Source of the DNA: Bacillota bacterium
GTDB taxonomy: Bacteria > Bacillota > Sulfobacillia > Sulfobacillales > JAIMBI01
Direction: 5' to 3'
Length of the DNA: 64,000 nt
NCBI GenBank assembly: GCA_021846505.1
Contig: JAJZWV010000011.1
Location: 1-64,000, forward strand
Shown here: positions 49,983 through 59,371 of the stretch, piece by piece
How the letters are laid out: each line of letters begins with the position of its first letter
Position numbering within the stretch: the stretch's first letter is position 1
Notes under the pieces: model-generated
What the model was told of the DNA's origin: nothing
Database searches by the model: none
The model's input: only the letters and a program-made list of their open reading frames with translations
Made by a program: the position numbers and the translations under genes

Positions 49983-51746
49983 ATGGCGACAGCGCGAGGC
50001 GTGGCATGGAAAATTGGCGGCGACCAGGGCGAAGGCATCGACTCCACCGGGGACGCCCTGGCGACGGTGGCCAACCGCATGGGCTACTACGTGTACGGGT
50101 ACAAAAGTTTTTCGTCCCGCATCAAGGGCGGGCACACCAACTACAAGGTGCGCGTGGCCACCGAACCGGTGGAAGCCACCACGGACACCACCGATGTGCT
50201 GGTGGCCTTAAACCAGGAAACCATCGACAAAAACGTGCAGGAACTGCCGCCGGGCGGGCTGGTGCTGGCCGATGCCGCGTTCCAGCCGAAGCTGCCGCCC
50301 GGCCGGGCGGACGTGCACCTGATTGGCCTGCCGCTGACCCAAATTGCCAAGGAGCTGGGGTCAGTCCTGATGCGGAACATGGTGGCGGTGGGCGCCTCGG
50401 CCGCGCTGATGAACCTGCCGCTGGCGCCGTTTCAGGACTATGTCGCGCGCCGGTTTGGCTCCAAGGGCGACGCCGTCGTCGGGCCGAACCAAGCGGCGGT
50501 CCAGCGGGGCTACGACCAAATCCGCGCCGAGGCCGGGCACTTAACCCAAATTCGGCTAGGTGAGCCGCACCCGGGCGACCGGGTGGTCATCACGGGCAAC
50601 GACGCGCTGGCGCTGGGAGCACTGGCGGGAGGCTGTCGCATCATGGCGGCCTACCCCATTACGCCGGCCTCCGACGTGATGGAGGCGCTCATCAAGTGGA
50701 TGCCGCTGGTGGGCGGTGTGGTAGTGCAGTCCGAGGACGAAATCGCCGCCATCAACCTGGCCATCGGGGCGGGCTTCACCGGTGCCCGCGCGATGACCGC
50801 CACCTCCGGCCCCGGCTTTTCCCTGATGCAGGAGGCGCTGGGGCTCGCGTCCATGACGGAGACGCCCGTGGTGGTCGCCGACATTCAGCGCAGCGGGCCC
50901 TCCACCGGCATGCCCACTAAACACGAGCAGTCGGACCTCATGCAGATGCTGAATGGCAGTCACGGAGAGTCGCCGCGCATCGTGCTGACCCCCAGCTCTA
51001 TTCCCGAGGCGTTTGCCGACGGCATGGACGCCTTCAACTTGGCGGAGCAGTACCAGTGCCCGGTGCTGATTGCGTCCGACTTGTCTCTCGGCCTGTGGAC
51101 CCAAAGTGTCGACCGATCGGTGCTGGACCGCACCCGCGTGCCCATCCAGCGCGGGCCGATGGTAAGCGAGCGCGACTTGGCCGACGTGCCGGCGGGCCAG
51201 TTCAAGCGCTACGCGCTGACCGAGTCGGGCGTCTCCCCACGGTCGGTGCCCGGCATGAAGCATGGCCAGTTTCTGGCGACGGGCGTGGAGCACTCCGAGT
51301 TGGGCAAAGTGAGCGAAGATCCGGTCAACCGTGCGCACATGATGCAGAAGCGATTTCGCAAGCTGGAGGGGTTCGCGAGGGAGTCGGTCAAGCGAGAAGG
51401 GCCCGTGGATTCCGACCTGGCACTGGTCGCGGTGGGCTCGACGGTTGGCATCCTGCGGGAGGCGCAGGGTCTCTTGACCGCCCGCGGCCATCGCGTGGCG
51501 CTGGTGTGGCTGCGCGTGCTGGCGCCGTTCCCCACCCGGCCGCTCATCGAAGCGCTGGCGGGCTCGCGCCGCGTGATGGTAGTGGAGCAAAATGCCACCG
51601 GCCAGGTGCTCAACTTGATGCGCACGCACGGCATCGGCCATGAGGCCCGCTTTCACAGCTTTCTCAAATACGACGGCGTCCCGTTCACCCCTGGCGAAGT
51701 AGTGCAGCAGGCGCTGTCCTTCTTAGACTTGGCGGAGGTGGTGTAG
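49983..51746 (+). CDS. korA: 2-oxoacid:ferredoxin oxidoreductase subunit alpha
   Basis: 587 residues from ATG 49983 (GTG 49962 is an alternative). Fused gamma-alpha architecture: gamma domain at about 5-185 (WKIGGDQGEGIDSTGDALATVANRMGYYVYGYKSFSSRIKGGHTNYKVR), then the pyrimidine-binding alpha part (GNDALALGALAGGCRIMAAYPITPASDVMEAL; SGPGFSLMQEALGLASMTETPVVVADIQRSGPSTGMPTKHEQSDL). With KorB it converts 2-oxoglutarate or another 2-oxoacid to the acyl-CoA with reduction of ferredoxin. Confidence 0.93.
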   Translation: MATARGVAWKIGGDQGEGIDSTGDALATVANRMGYYVYGYKSFSSRIKGGHTNYKVRVATEPVEATTDTTDVLVALNQETIDKNVQELPPGGLVLADAAFQPKLPPGRADVHLIGLPLTQIAKELGSVLMRNMVAVGASAALMNLPLAPFQDYVARRFGSKGDAVVGPNQAAVQRGYDQIRAEAGHLTQIRLGEPHPGDRVVITGNDALALGALAGGCRIMAAYPITPASDVMEALIKWMPLVGGVVVQSEDEIAAINLAIGAGFTGARAMTATSGPGFSLMQEALGLASMTETPVVVADIQRSGPSTGMPTKHEQSDLMQMLNGSHGESPRIVLTPSSIPEAFADGMDAFNLAEQYQCPVLIASDLSLGLWTQSVDRSVLDRTRVPIQRGPMVSERDLADVPAGQFKRYALTESGVSPRSVPGMKHGQFLATGVEHSELGKVSEDPVNRAHMMQKRFRKLEGFARESVKREGPVDSDLALVAVGSTVGILREAQGLLTARGHRVALVWLRVLAPFPTRPLIEALAGSRRVMVVEQNATGQVLNLMRTHGIGHEARFHSFLKYDGVPFTPGEVVQQALSFLDLAEVV

Positions 51747-52631
51747 ATGGCGACGGGGGCGACGGGGGCGACGCTGGCGGATTTCAAAACCAGTGAAAAG
51801 TCCTGGTGGTGTCCCGGTTGCGGCGACTTCGGCGTGCTGGCTGCGCTGCAGAAGTCGCTTGTGGCCTTAGATTTGGAGCCCGAGAAGCTGGCCATTGTGG
51901 CCGGCATCGGGTGCTCCGGCAAGATTGGCAACTACGTCAACGGGTACAACTTGCACGTGGTGCACGGGCGGGTGCTGCCATCCGCGATGGGCGTGAAGCT
52001 CGCGAACCGCGACTTGACCGTCATCTGCACCGGCGGCGACGGAGATGCGTATGCCATTGGCATGGGCCACTTCATGCACGCGCTCCGGCGGAACGTCAAC
52101 CTGACCTACCTGGTGATGGACAATCACATTTACGGCCTGACGAAGGGCCAGTACTCGCCCACATCCCAGAGCGGCTTCAAAACCAAGACGACCCCGGCCG
52201 GCAACATCGAGGCGCCGGTGCATCCCCTCACCACCGCCATCGCGGGCGGCGCCACGTTTGTGGCGCAGGGCTTTTCCAGCTGGCAGCCGCAGCTGGCCGA
52301 GCTGATTCAGGCGGGGGTGCGCCACCCGGGCTTTGCGCTCATCAACGTGATCTCCCCATGCGTGACATACAACAAGGTCAACACCTATGACTGGTACAAG
52401 CAGAACCTCACCAACTTGGCCAGCGACGAGGCGTACGACCCCACGGATCGGGTGGCCGCGCTCACCAAGCTGCATGAGACCGACGAGATGGTAACCGGCC
52501 TCATCTACCGGGACCCCACCTCGGTGCCGTACGAGGACCGGGTGGCGCACCTGTCGAAGACGCCGCTGGCGCGGCAGGATGCCCCCGTGGACCAAGCAGT
52601 GTGGGACAAGATTCTGGCACAGCTGGGCTAG
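51747..52631 (+). CDS. korB: 2-oxoacid:ferredoxin oxidoreductase subunit beta
   Basis: 294 residues, directly after the korA stop. WWCPGCGDFGVLAALQKSL at the start, ThDP-binding GGDGDAYAIGMGHFMHALRRNVNLTYLVMDNHIYGLTKGQYSPTS near 90-135, and ISPCVTYNK. The ferredoxin-type 4Fe-4S domain is not encoded here, as usual for the two-subunit type. A strong terminator follows. Confidence 0.95.
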   Translation: MATGATGATLADFKTSEKSWWCPGCGDFGVLAALQKSLVALDLEPEKLAIVAGIGCSGKIGNYVNGYNLHVVHGRVLPSAMGVKLANRDLTVICTGGDGDAYAIGMGHFMHALRRNVNLTYLVMDNHIYGLTKGQYSPTSQSGFKTKTTPAGNIEAPVHPLTTAIAGGATFVAQGFSSWQPQLAELIQAGVRHPGFALINVISPCVTYNKVNTYDWYKQNLTNLASDEAYDPTDRVAALTKLHETDEMVTGLIYRDPTSVPYEDRVAHLSKTPLARQDAPVDQAVWDKILAQLG

Positions 52632-52642
52632 CCGCCGGCACC

Positions 52643-52676
52643 AAGCGGCCGCTTCCCTCTGGGGAGGCGGCCGCTT
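52643..52676 (+). terminator. Intrinsic terminator of korAB
   Basis: AAGCGGCCGC and GCGGCCGCTT form a perfect 10-bp stem, extended inside by TTCCC/GGGAG pairs with a TCTG loop. It lies 12 bases after the korB stop and may also serve the convergent antitoxin gene. Confidence 0.8.
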
Positions 52677-52682
52677 TGCCCG

Positions 52683-53738
52683 TTAGGACTCCGGGGGCGC
52701 TCGCCCGTCCGTGTCCTCCCGAAGCCGCGTGAGAACCTCGGCGGGGAGCCCCTCCAGCATGGCGAGAGCGTGGGCTTCGTGGTAAGGCACCCGGCCACTT
52801 TCCGAAAAGGCCACCCACAGCGGCTCGCGATGGGTCATGTCGCTCAATGCCTGGGCCGTGAGGCCCCCGAAGCGCTCCACCACTACGGCGATGACAGATC
52901 GCTCGGTGGGCGACAGCAATTCGCCGGACTCGGGATCGCCGACGCGGTACTCGTAACCTTCATAACGTCCATACGACACCTCCCCTTCGTCGATTTCGCC
53001 CGCCTCATCCAAGCGCCGCAGGTGCCCCTTGAAGTCTTGAGGAACGGGTCCCCGCGGCAGCGCCACGTACTCGACCCCCGTGATTGCGCGCCCAAACATT
53101 CGAAAGTGAAGAAAGTCGGCCAGCCACCACAGCTTCAAGAGCTTCGTGCGGCCTACCACAAAGTCGCGGTGAGCCGCTTCGCTCAAGAGGCAGCGGATCG
53201 CATGCGCCAGGGACTCCACCTCACCAGCCCCGCCACTGCCTGTCGGCGCGTGGCCTCCCGCGGACTGGGTCATCTCGCCACTCTGGATGGCTTCTTCGAA
53301 CAGCGCCCACTGGCGCGGCGACACCTGATTTCGGTTGCGGGCGGCCATTTCCCGCGCGTTCTTGGGATCCGCAAAGCAGCGAAGCAACATATCATGGGCA
53401 TCGTCCTGCAGGGCGCCGGACTCGTAGCGCTGGATGGTAGCGAGGCCCAGCCCCAAGAGCTTCGCCATCGATCGCTGCGACAGGTGATACCGTTCGCGCA
53501 GCTCGCGGATTTCAACGGGCCGCAGAAGCCCGTGGCGCTGGCGATATGCATTGTAGGCACTTCCTAGCGTCCTGCCGTCGCGTTCTTGGTCGGCCAGATC
53601 CTGCCCACACACCGGGCACACGAGCACTTCAGCCGTCACGCACTGGGCTTCGCCGCGCACCGAGAGCGTCTCGCGCCGGGTTTCTAACCGCGGCAGACGC
53701 TCCTCATCGCACTCGGGACAAAACACGCGGTCACTCAC
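52683..53738 (-). CDS. MqsA-type antitoxin with Panacea/DUF4065 domain
   Basis: 351 residues. YgiT-like zinc finger with C7, C10, C41 and C44 (CPEC...CPVC); Xre-type HTH at about 80-110 (LRERYHLSQRSMAKLLGLGLATIQRYESGA); C-terminal DUF4065/SocA-like (Panacea) domain at about 170-320 (VGRTKLLKLWWLADFLHFRMFGRAITGVEYVALPRGPVPQDF). Such fusions act as antitoxins and autorepressors. Its GTG start overlaps, as GTGA, the end of the shifted toxin frame upstream. The toxin gene is broken, so this may be an orphan antitoxin. Confidence 0.88.
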   Translation of the reverse strand: MSDRVFCPECDEERLPRLETRRETLSVRGEAQCVTAEVLVCPVCGQDLADQERDGRTLGSAYNAYRQRHGLLRPVEIRELRERYHLSQRSMAKLLGLGLATIQRYESGALQDDAHDMLLRCFADPKNAREMAARNRNQVSPRQWALFEEAIQSGEMTQSAGGHAPTGSGGAGEVESLAHAIRCLLSEAAHRDFVVGRTKLLKLWWLADFLHFRMFGRAITGVEYVALPRGPVPQDFKGHLRRLDEAGEIDEGEVSYGRYEGYEYRVGDPESGELLSPTERSVIAVVVERFGGLTAQALSDMTHREPLWVAFSESGRVPYHEAHALAMLEGLPAEVLTRLREDTDGRAPPES

Positions 53739-54114
53739 TTACTTGTGTCACCTCTGTCACCTCCTTGAGCTGGGCTAAAAGGACGGGGCATCTCGTACTC
53801 GGCCACATGAAGGGACAGGCATTTAACACGCCCGGCCTTGACGGCCAGCTTTACAGGGTAGCTCCGTCGTCCCGAGGGCCGAACACCCACCACTCCCAGT
53901 CGGAGCCTCGGTCGTCGAGGAGCGGCCCTTCCGAGTGGTCTGCCGCTGACAGGTTTTTCAGAAGCCGCGGCAGCTCGGAAGGCAGCCTCCCCCGTTCGGC
54001 GAGAAATGCGTTGTTCTTGTCTCGGCCGACAATCGCGAGCGCCGAGTCACGCGCCAACGCCATGCGAAGGTCCAGCAAAAAATTCTTCACGCTCCTGATA
54101 TCACATGATGTCAC
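53735..54114 (-). pseudogene. MqsR-like toxin, frameshifted
   Basis: Frame one, from GTG 54114 or 54090, reads VKNFLLDLRMALARDSALAIVGRDKNNAFL...LPRLLKNLSAADHSEGPLLDDRGSDWEWWVFGPRDDG, then stops at TAA 53853-53851. The next frame continues YPVKLAVKAGRVKCLSLHVAEYEMPRPF and ends at TGA 53737-53735, overlapping the antitoxin start. The two parts match the N- and C-terminal regions of MqsR-family toxins in the right order, so about one base has been lost near 53860. As read, the RNase C-terminus is missing. Confidence 0.75.
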
Positions 54115-54304
54115 TTTTGACCGCACCGACTCAGGAGGATGATATTTTTGCGGTCCCACCAGCCGCCGGACCCGCCAAGTAACTTGGCCAGCCCGCCTCG
54201 CTTTCCAGGGAACCGATCGCTCCGGCTCTGCGTCTCCCGGGGGAAGGGGCCTGGCATCGGCGGCATCCGATACCTCCGATACCTGCGATGAGTGGAGGGA
54301 GCAC

Positions 54305-55200
54305 ATGGACGTCTCGGCAGAAGGGATTCGGCAGCGCTATGGGCGCCGGGTGGTACTCGACGGAGTGGCGGCCCACTTTGGGCCGGGTGTCACTGGGATT
54401 CTGGGGCCCAACGGCGCCGGGAAGTCAACCCTGATCAAGATCCTGGCGACGGTCATGCCGCCCAGCGAAGGCACGGTGCGCTGCGGCCCGTGGCAGATGC
54501 CGGGCCAGGAAACCCCGGTGCGGCGCCGGCTCGGGTATGTGCCCCAGCTGTACACGCTCTACGAGCGCATGGCCGGCCGAGAATTTTTGGATTACGCCGC
54601 CGCGATGAAGGGCCTCGCGCGCCCCGCCGCCGCCGGGGAGGTGGCGGCCGCGCTGGAGGCCGTGGGCTTGGCCGCGGTCGCCCACGACCGCATCCGCTCC
54701 TACTCCGGCGGCATGCGGCAGCGCCTGGTGGTGGGCCAGGCCCTGCTGGGCCAGCCCGATCTCCTCATCCTGGACGAACCCACCGCGGGACTGGATCCCG
54801 AGGAGCGCGGCCGGCTCAAAACGTCGCTGGCCACCCTGGGCGCGCGCGCCACCGTCCTGCTGTCCACCCACATCGTGTCCGACCTGGAGGACTTGGCGGA
54901 CCAGGTGCTGGTGCTGGCCGGCGGCCGCGCCTTGAGTCAAGGGAGCCGCCGCGATTTGGAAGAGCGCGCCCGCGGCCGCGTGCACGAAGAGGTACTCGCC
55001 CTGCCCGAGTGGCGAGACCGCGAAGCCGAGTGGGCCCGGCGGCCCGCCGCGGAGCGGCCCTTGGTTGCCTCGGTGCGCCAGCAGCACGGCGAGGTGCGGG
55101 TGCGCACGGTGCTCGCCGCGCCCCACGCCCAGGCGGAGGCCACGCCATCACTGGAAGATGGCTACCTCGCGCCCTCGCCGACGGGCGGGCACGCGCGTGA
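54305..55200 (+). CDS. ABC transporter ATPase (reading frame disturbed at the 3' end)
   Basis: About 298 residues of clear ABC ATPase: Walker A LGPNGAGKSTLIKIL (about 33-47), Q-loop YVPQLYTLYERMAG, signature YSGGMRQRLVVGQALLGQPD, Walker B LLILDEPTAGLDPEE, H-loop LLSTHIVSDLEDLADQ. After SLEDGYLA (about residue 290) the frame stays open to 55894 but turns into low-complexity Gly/Arg/Pro sequence that is the shadow of the next gene. One extra base near 55170-55185 would give a stop at 55198-55200 overlapping the permease GTG. SD GTGGAGGGAG precedes ATG 54305. Confidence 0.85.
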
Positions 55201-55916
55201 GGCCGGGGTGGGGCGTGGCCCGCGCCGAGTGGCGCCGGGCGGCTGGCTGGTGGATGGCCGCCCTGGCGCTGGCGGCCGCCGTGGCCACCATCCTGCTGTC
55301 ACACCTCTCGGCACCGGCAGCGGCGGTGCCGCTCACCGCCCTGTTGAATCCGCCCCACGGCGCCCCCACGGTGGGCCAGGTCGACTTTGCTCAGGCGCTG
55401 GGGCTATTGCTGCCCCAGCTGGTGCTGCCGTGGATGGCGCTCTGCTTAGAGGACCTGCGCCCGCGCGGCCGGGCCATCTGGGCAGCGTACCCCGTGCCCG
55501 CCTGGGCGCGCGTGGTGAGCTGGCTGGCCCCGGCGATCCTATCGGTCGTGCTCTTGAGCGCCGTGCTGCCGCTGGCCTGGCCCGCCAGCCCCCCGGTCTC
55601 TCCGTGGGCAGCGGCCACCTTGGAGATGCCGGTCGCCCTGGTTCTGTCGGGAAGCGTCTTTTTCACGGCGGAGCTCACGCATTCGCTGGAGCTGGGCACA
55701 GCCGGCGCCGTGCTGCTGAGCGTGGCCAGCTTCATGGCGATGGAGTTCGTGAGGGCGCCCCACCCCGCGTGGTGGATGCTGTTTGCCGCCACCCACTACT
55801 CGGCCGGCGCCGCGCTCACCGAGAGCCGCTGGGCGCTTGGGGGCATTGGCGCCCTCGCGTGGGCGCTCGGCACGGGGCTTTATCGGTGGCGTGAAAGGCG
55901 AGGGCAAGACACATGA
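55197..55916 (+). CDS. ABC-2 type membrane protein
   Basis: 239 residues from GTG 55197 with six predicted membrane helices (AGWWMAALALAAAVATILLSHL; ARVVSWLAPAILSVVLLSAVLPLAW; AVLLSVASFMAMEFV). Probably the permease partner of the preceding ATPase. The stop overlaps the next start (ATGA). No specific substrate motif. Confidence 0.7.
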   Translation: MRPGWGVARAEWRRAAGWWMAALALAAAVATILLSHLSAPAAAVPLTALLNPPHGAPTVGQVDFAQALGLLLPQLVLPWMALCLEDLRPRGRAIWAAYPVPAWARVVSWLAPAILSVVLLSAVLPLAWPASPPVSPWAAATLEMPVALVLSGSVFFTAELTHSLELGTAGAVLLSVASFMAMEFVRAPHPAWWMLFAATHYSAGAALTESRWALGGIGALAWALGTGLYRWRERRGQDT

Positions 55917-57973
55917 GCGTGCTGCAGGCCGAGTGGTCCCGCTGGTGGCGATGGCTGTGGCGCGGCTGGGAAGGGCCCGCCCTAGCGGCCGCCGGCGTGG
56001 CGGTCCCGGTGGCCGCCTACTGGCTGGTCACGGCGGCCAGCGGGGTGATCCCGCTCCCCAGTTTTGCGGTGCTGGCGTCGGTGGTCCCGCTCAGCCCCGT
56101 CGTGTGGGCGCTGGCAGGCGTGCGCTGGGCCTCCCTTGACCGGCGGGACAGCCCCGGAAGCTTCCGAGCCAGCTGGCCCGCCAGCCGGCTGGCGCTGACG
56201 GGGGCCGGCACCGCCGCGCTCCTGGCCACGGGCCTTGGCGCGGGCCTCTTGGCGGCGCTGGGCCTAGCGGCGGTGCTGGGCATCCGCTACCCCGCCGGAT
56301 GGGCCCTCTCTCTCGGCGCCGTGCCGCTGGCCGCCCTCATCCTAGGCTTGCCCGACGCCTTCATGCTGGCCTGGGGCGCCGTGGTGGGCACCGTGGCCGC
56401 CGGCCGCTGGGCGACCCTGCTGGCCATCGTGCTCCCGGTGGCGGGACTCGCCGCGGGCACCGCCCTGCCGGCTGGCAGCTCCTCCCCCTTTGCCGGACTC
56501 GCCCCGCTGATGGCCACGACCCCCTGGGGATGGTTTGTCAACAAGTTCAACGCAGCCTTTGGCTTTGGGCCCTATGTGGCCGCCTTCGGATGGACGGCCA
56601 CCGGCACGGCCCTGCCGGTCGCTGCCGGCGCCGCCGCCGCGGTGGGCCGCGCCCGGCGCTGGACCCTCCGGGAGCGGCCGGCTGCCTGGGCTGTCAGCCT
56701 GCTGTGGGCCGGATTCGTCGCGGCCGCCGCGCTCGCGGCTCTCGCCAAGGCTCCACAAGCCGTGCCGCTGCCGGGGCCAGCCGCGCTGGCCCAAGCTCGT
56801 GGGGGCGCCCTGGCGTCGGAGCAGCTCACGCTAACGTTTGAGCCGGGGGGACGAATCTCCGCCGCGGCCCGCATCACGGCGGCGGGCTCGGGCACGGTGT
56901 GGCTGTGGCTCAACCCTCAGCTGACCGTGCGGTCGGTTGCGCGCGGCGCCCAGGTTCTGGCCGTCCGCCGCCGCACCGACGGCTTGCTGGCGCTACACGG
57001 CCGAGGCCCCTTCACCATTCGGTACGCCGGGACCGTGACCTTCGGGCCCAACCTCATCCCGGAGATGCACCGAGCCCTGGCGGCCATGCTGGGCACTCCC
57101 CTGACGATTCCGAACGTGCTGACCGCATTCAGCGCACCCGGATCCGACTTGCTGCCGGCCGGCACCTGGTACCCCATCCCCGCGGCGGACTTCGCTCATC
57201 CGCGCGAGCCCGCCGTCATGCGGCTCGCGGTGCACGTGGCGCGTACCGGCTCCCCGCCCCCGGTGCTGCTGTCGAACTTAGGGCAGCTCTACCCCGGCCA
57301 CACTCGCGAGCGCACCTCCACGGGCGTGGTGCTGGTGGGCGGGCAGTTCGTCGCCACCGCCCTCCCCGGTGCTCAAGTGTGGTCAGGCCCGACTGCGGCC
57401 CTGTCCTGGCGCCAGCTGCCGCCCAACACGCTGGGCTGGTCCACGGGGTTCCAGGTGTGGAGGCGTGTGATGCGCACGCCCGCTCGGCCCGTGCTGGTGG
57501 CGGAGGCCTGGGGCCCGGGCGCGTCTCTCATGAGAGGGTTGGGCAATCCTAACCCGGTTGAATGGGACCGCCTGGTCGGTCCCCACCAGCGCGATGCGCT
57601 GGTGGGCGTCTTCACCGCGCTCGAAGCGCCCTACTCTGAAACGGCCAGCATGGCCCCACCCGCCGTCGCCCGGAACCTGTGGGCTCAGCTGTCGCCGCGC
57701 TGGGCCGCCATCCAAGGCGGCATGCAGCTTGCCATCCCCCCCTGGCAGCGGCCTGCACTATCGGCCATGAGCAGCTTGAACAACATCGCCCCGTCGGTCG
57801 GCATCGTCTGGCACGTCAGCGCAAGCTCCACGCTGTTTCGGCACTGGCCCACGTCCGCGGAACAGGCATACTTCCAAGGACTGCGGCGGCTCCTGCACCA
57901 TGGGTGGCCCACCGCCCCCAATTTGACAGCGCTGGCCCAAGCAGCGCTCCATGAAGGCCGGGCGCCGTCGTGA
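55913..57973 (+). CDS. Membrane protein with large extracytoplasmic domain, M1-like but without HExxH
   Basis: 686 residues. The first about 285 form seven or so membrane helices; the rest (about 295-686) is a soluble outer domain. SEQLTLTFEPGGRISAAARITAAGSGTVWLWLNPQLTVRSV resembles the beta-rich N-terminal domain of M1 aminopeptidases, which are fused to ABC permeases in some Bacillota. LPAGTWYPIP fits too. The zinc motif HExxH is absent, so if the relation is real the peptidase is inactive. The M1 link is inference. Confidence 0.6.
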   Translation: MSVLQAEWSRWWRWLWRGWEGPALAAAGVAVPVAAYWLVTAASGVIPLPSFAVLASVVPLSPVVWALAGVRWASLDRRDSPGSFRASWPASRLALTGAGTAALLATGLGAGLLAALGLAAVLGIRYPAGWALSLGAVPLAALILGLPDAFMLAWGAVVGTVAAGRWATLLAIVLPVAGLAAGTALPAGSSSPFAGLAPLMATTPWGWFVNKFNAAFGFGPYVAAFGWTATGTALPVAAGAAAAVGRARRWTLRERPAAWAVSLLWAGFVAAAALAALAKAPQAVPLPGPAALAQARGGALASEQLTLTFEPGGRISAAARITAAGSGTVWLWLNPQLTVRSVARGAQVLAVRRRTDGLLALHGRGPFTIRYAGTVTFGPNLIPEMHRALAAMLGTPLTIPNVLTAFSAPGSDLLPAGTWYPIPAADFAHPREPAVMRLAVHVARTGSPPPVLLSNLGQLYPGHTRERTSTGVVLVGGQFVATALPGAQVWSGPTAALSWRQLPPNTLGWSTGFQVWRRVMRTPARPVLVAEAWGPGASLMRGLGNPNPVEWDRLVGPHQRDALVGVFTALEAPYSETASMAPPAVARNLWAQLSPRWAAIQGGMQLAIPPWQRPALSAMSSLNNIAPSVGIVWHVSASSTLFRHWPTSAEQAYFQGLRRLLHHGWPTAPNLTALAQAALHEGRAPS

Positions 57974-58602
57974 CCGCGTGGGCGGCGGCGCGCTCCGCCG
58001 AGCGCGGGCGGAAGACAGGGGGCGAGGCTACGGCGGGGCCAGAAACCGGCGGCGCCTGCGATGAGCAGCTGCTGCAGGACGCGCTCGCGGGCGACGGCAG
58101 CGCGGTCGAGCAGCTGGTGAGCCGCTACGAGCGCCCGCTGTACCGAATGCTGCTGGGCATGACCGGGCGCTCGGCGGTGGCGGAAGACTTGGTGCAGGAC
58201 ACATTCCTGCGCCTGATTCGGCAGCGCGCGCCGCTGGACCATGTGGGGGGCTGGCTGTACCGGTGCGCCGCCAACCTCGCCATCGACCATGCGCGGCGGC
58301 GCCGCCGCGAGCAGCTGGTCGCCGAGCCGCCCGAGGCGCCGTCGGCCGGTCCCGATTGGACCGACCGGATCCTGGATCGCGAGCGCCTGGCGGCCGCGCT
58401 CAATCAGCTCCCCGCGGATCAGCGCCAAGTCGTGGCGCTGCACTACTTCGCGGACCAATCCCTGGCCGACGTCGCGCGCGCGCTGGCGCTGCCGCTCGGC
58501 ACCGTCAAAACTCGCCTGCATCGCGCCTATCGCCGCCTGGCGGCCGTGCTGGCCCCTGAAGCGGCACCTAGGAGGGAGGATGACCCCCATGCACCCCTCT
58601 GA
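57970..58602 (+). CDS. ECF-type RNA polymerase sigma factor
   Basis: 210 residues, overlapping the previous stop by 4 bases. Sigma-2: LVSRYERPLYRMLLGMTGRSAVAEDLVQDTFLRLIRQ and VGGWLYRCAANLAIDHARRRRR; sigma-4: LNQLPADQRQVVALHYFADQSLADVARALALPLGTVKTRLHRAYRRLA. An N-terminal extension of about 28 residues is unusual and the true start could be further in. Embedded in the ABC operon, it probably drives it. Confidence 0.92.
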   Translation: MTAWAAARSAERGRKTGGEATAGPETGGACDEQLLQDALAGDGSAVEQLVSRYERPLYRMLLGMTGRSAVAEDLVQDTFLRLIRQRAPLDHVGGWLYRCAANLAIDHARRRRREQLVAEPPEAPSAGPDWTDRILDRERLAAALNQLPADQRQVVALHYFADQSLADVARALALPLGTVKTRLHRAYRRLAAVLAPEAAPRREDDPHAPL

Positions 58603-59371
58603 CCGAGGCGAACGGACGGACGCCGACCGCCGCCGCGACTGGGCGTTGCTGGATTTGACCCCCGACGAGCAAGACTGGCTGGCCAAGTACCGACGCCGCG
58701 CCGATCCGGATCCGATGCCGAGCCACGCCGCCTTCGTCGCGCGCCTCGGCCGCACCGCGCGGCGGCAGGCCCGCTGGCGGCAGGCCCGCCATGCGCTGGC
58801 GGCCGCCTGGATTTTCTTCAAGTTGGCCCCCGCCCGCATGGTCGCCGCGTCGCTGGCCCTGATGCTGGTGAGCGCCGTGGCAGCCCGGGGTGCGCCGGCG
58901 GACGCGGCCGCCCTATGGGCCACCTTCGCCCCGCTGGGCGTGGCGGCGCTGGCGTGGGCGGGGCGCATGCCACGCACCGGGGCACTCGGCGAGCTGGCGG
59001 GCCAGGCCCCCATGCGGTGGGACCAGCCTCGCGTAGGGATTTGGATTATGGTGGCCGCCGCCGACGGCTTGGCCACGCTGTTGGTGCGGTCGGCCTGGCC
59101 GAGCCTGCCCCTGGGTGCCTGGTGGGGCATGTTTCTGGCCGCCGCGGCTGTCATGCTGTGGCTGGACCACCTGCTGCCAAGCGCCTGGCGGCGATGGGCA
59201 CTGGCCCTCGTCGTCCTGGCCAATGGCGCCGCCCAGGTCGTGCACCACCTGTCGGTGCCGCCAGGGGCCGGCGCGCTCACACCGCCCGCGGGCGCTCTGC
59301 CGTTCGCCGGGTTGGCCCTCGCAGCGCTGCTGGCCGCAACCTATTGGAGCCGGGAGGCGGCCCGTGGGTAG
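58589..59371 (+). CDS. Membrane protein, probable anti-sigma factor
   Basis: 260 residues. A charged cytoplasmic start (RTDADRRRDWALLDLTPDEQDWLAKYRRRADPDP), then about six membrane helices from residue 70 on. Overlap with the sigma gene suggests it controls it. No zinc motif. ATG 58589 is favoured over 58580 by SD spacing (GGAGGGAGG). Confidence 0.5.
   Translation: MHPSDRGERTDADRRRDWALLDLTPDEQDWLAKYRRRADPDPMPSHAAFVARLGRTARRQARWRQARHALAAAWIFFKLAPARMVAASLALMLVSAVAARGAPADAAALWATFAPLGVAALAWAGRMPRTGALGELAGQAPMRWDQPRVGIWIMVAAADGLATLLVRSAWPSLPLGAWWGMFLAAAAVMLWLDHLLPSAWRRWALALVVLANGAAQVVHHLSVPPGAGALTPPAGALPFAGLALAALLAATYWSREAARG

Noticed and set aside
54131-54290. 50-codon plus-strand frame starting MIFLRSHQPP
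   Set aside because: The SD-like AGGAGG touches the ATG, and the sequence is Pro/Arg-rich with no similarity to the neighbouring genes.
55913-57973. Active M1 aminopeptidase
   Set aside because: No HExxH with downstream Glu was found; only the beta-rich part resembles M1 proteins.
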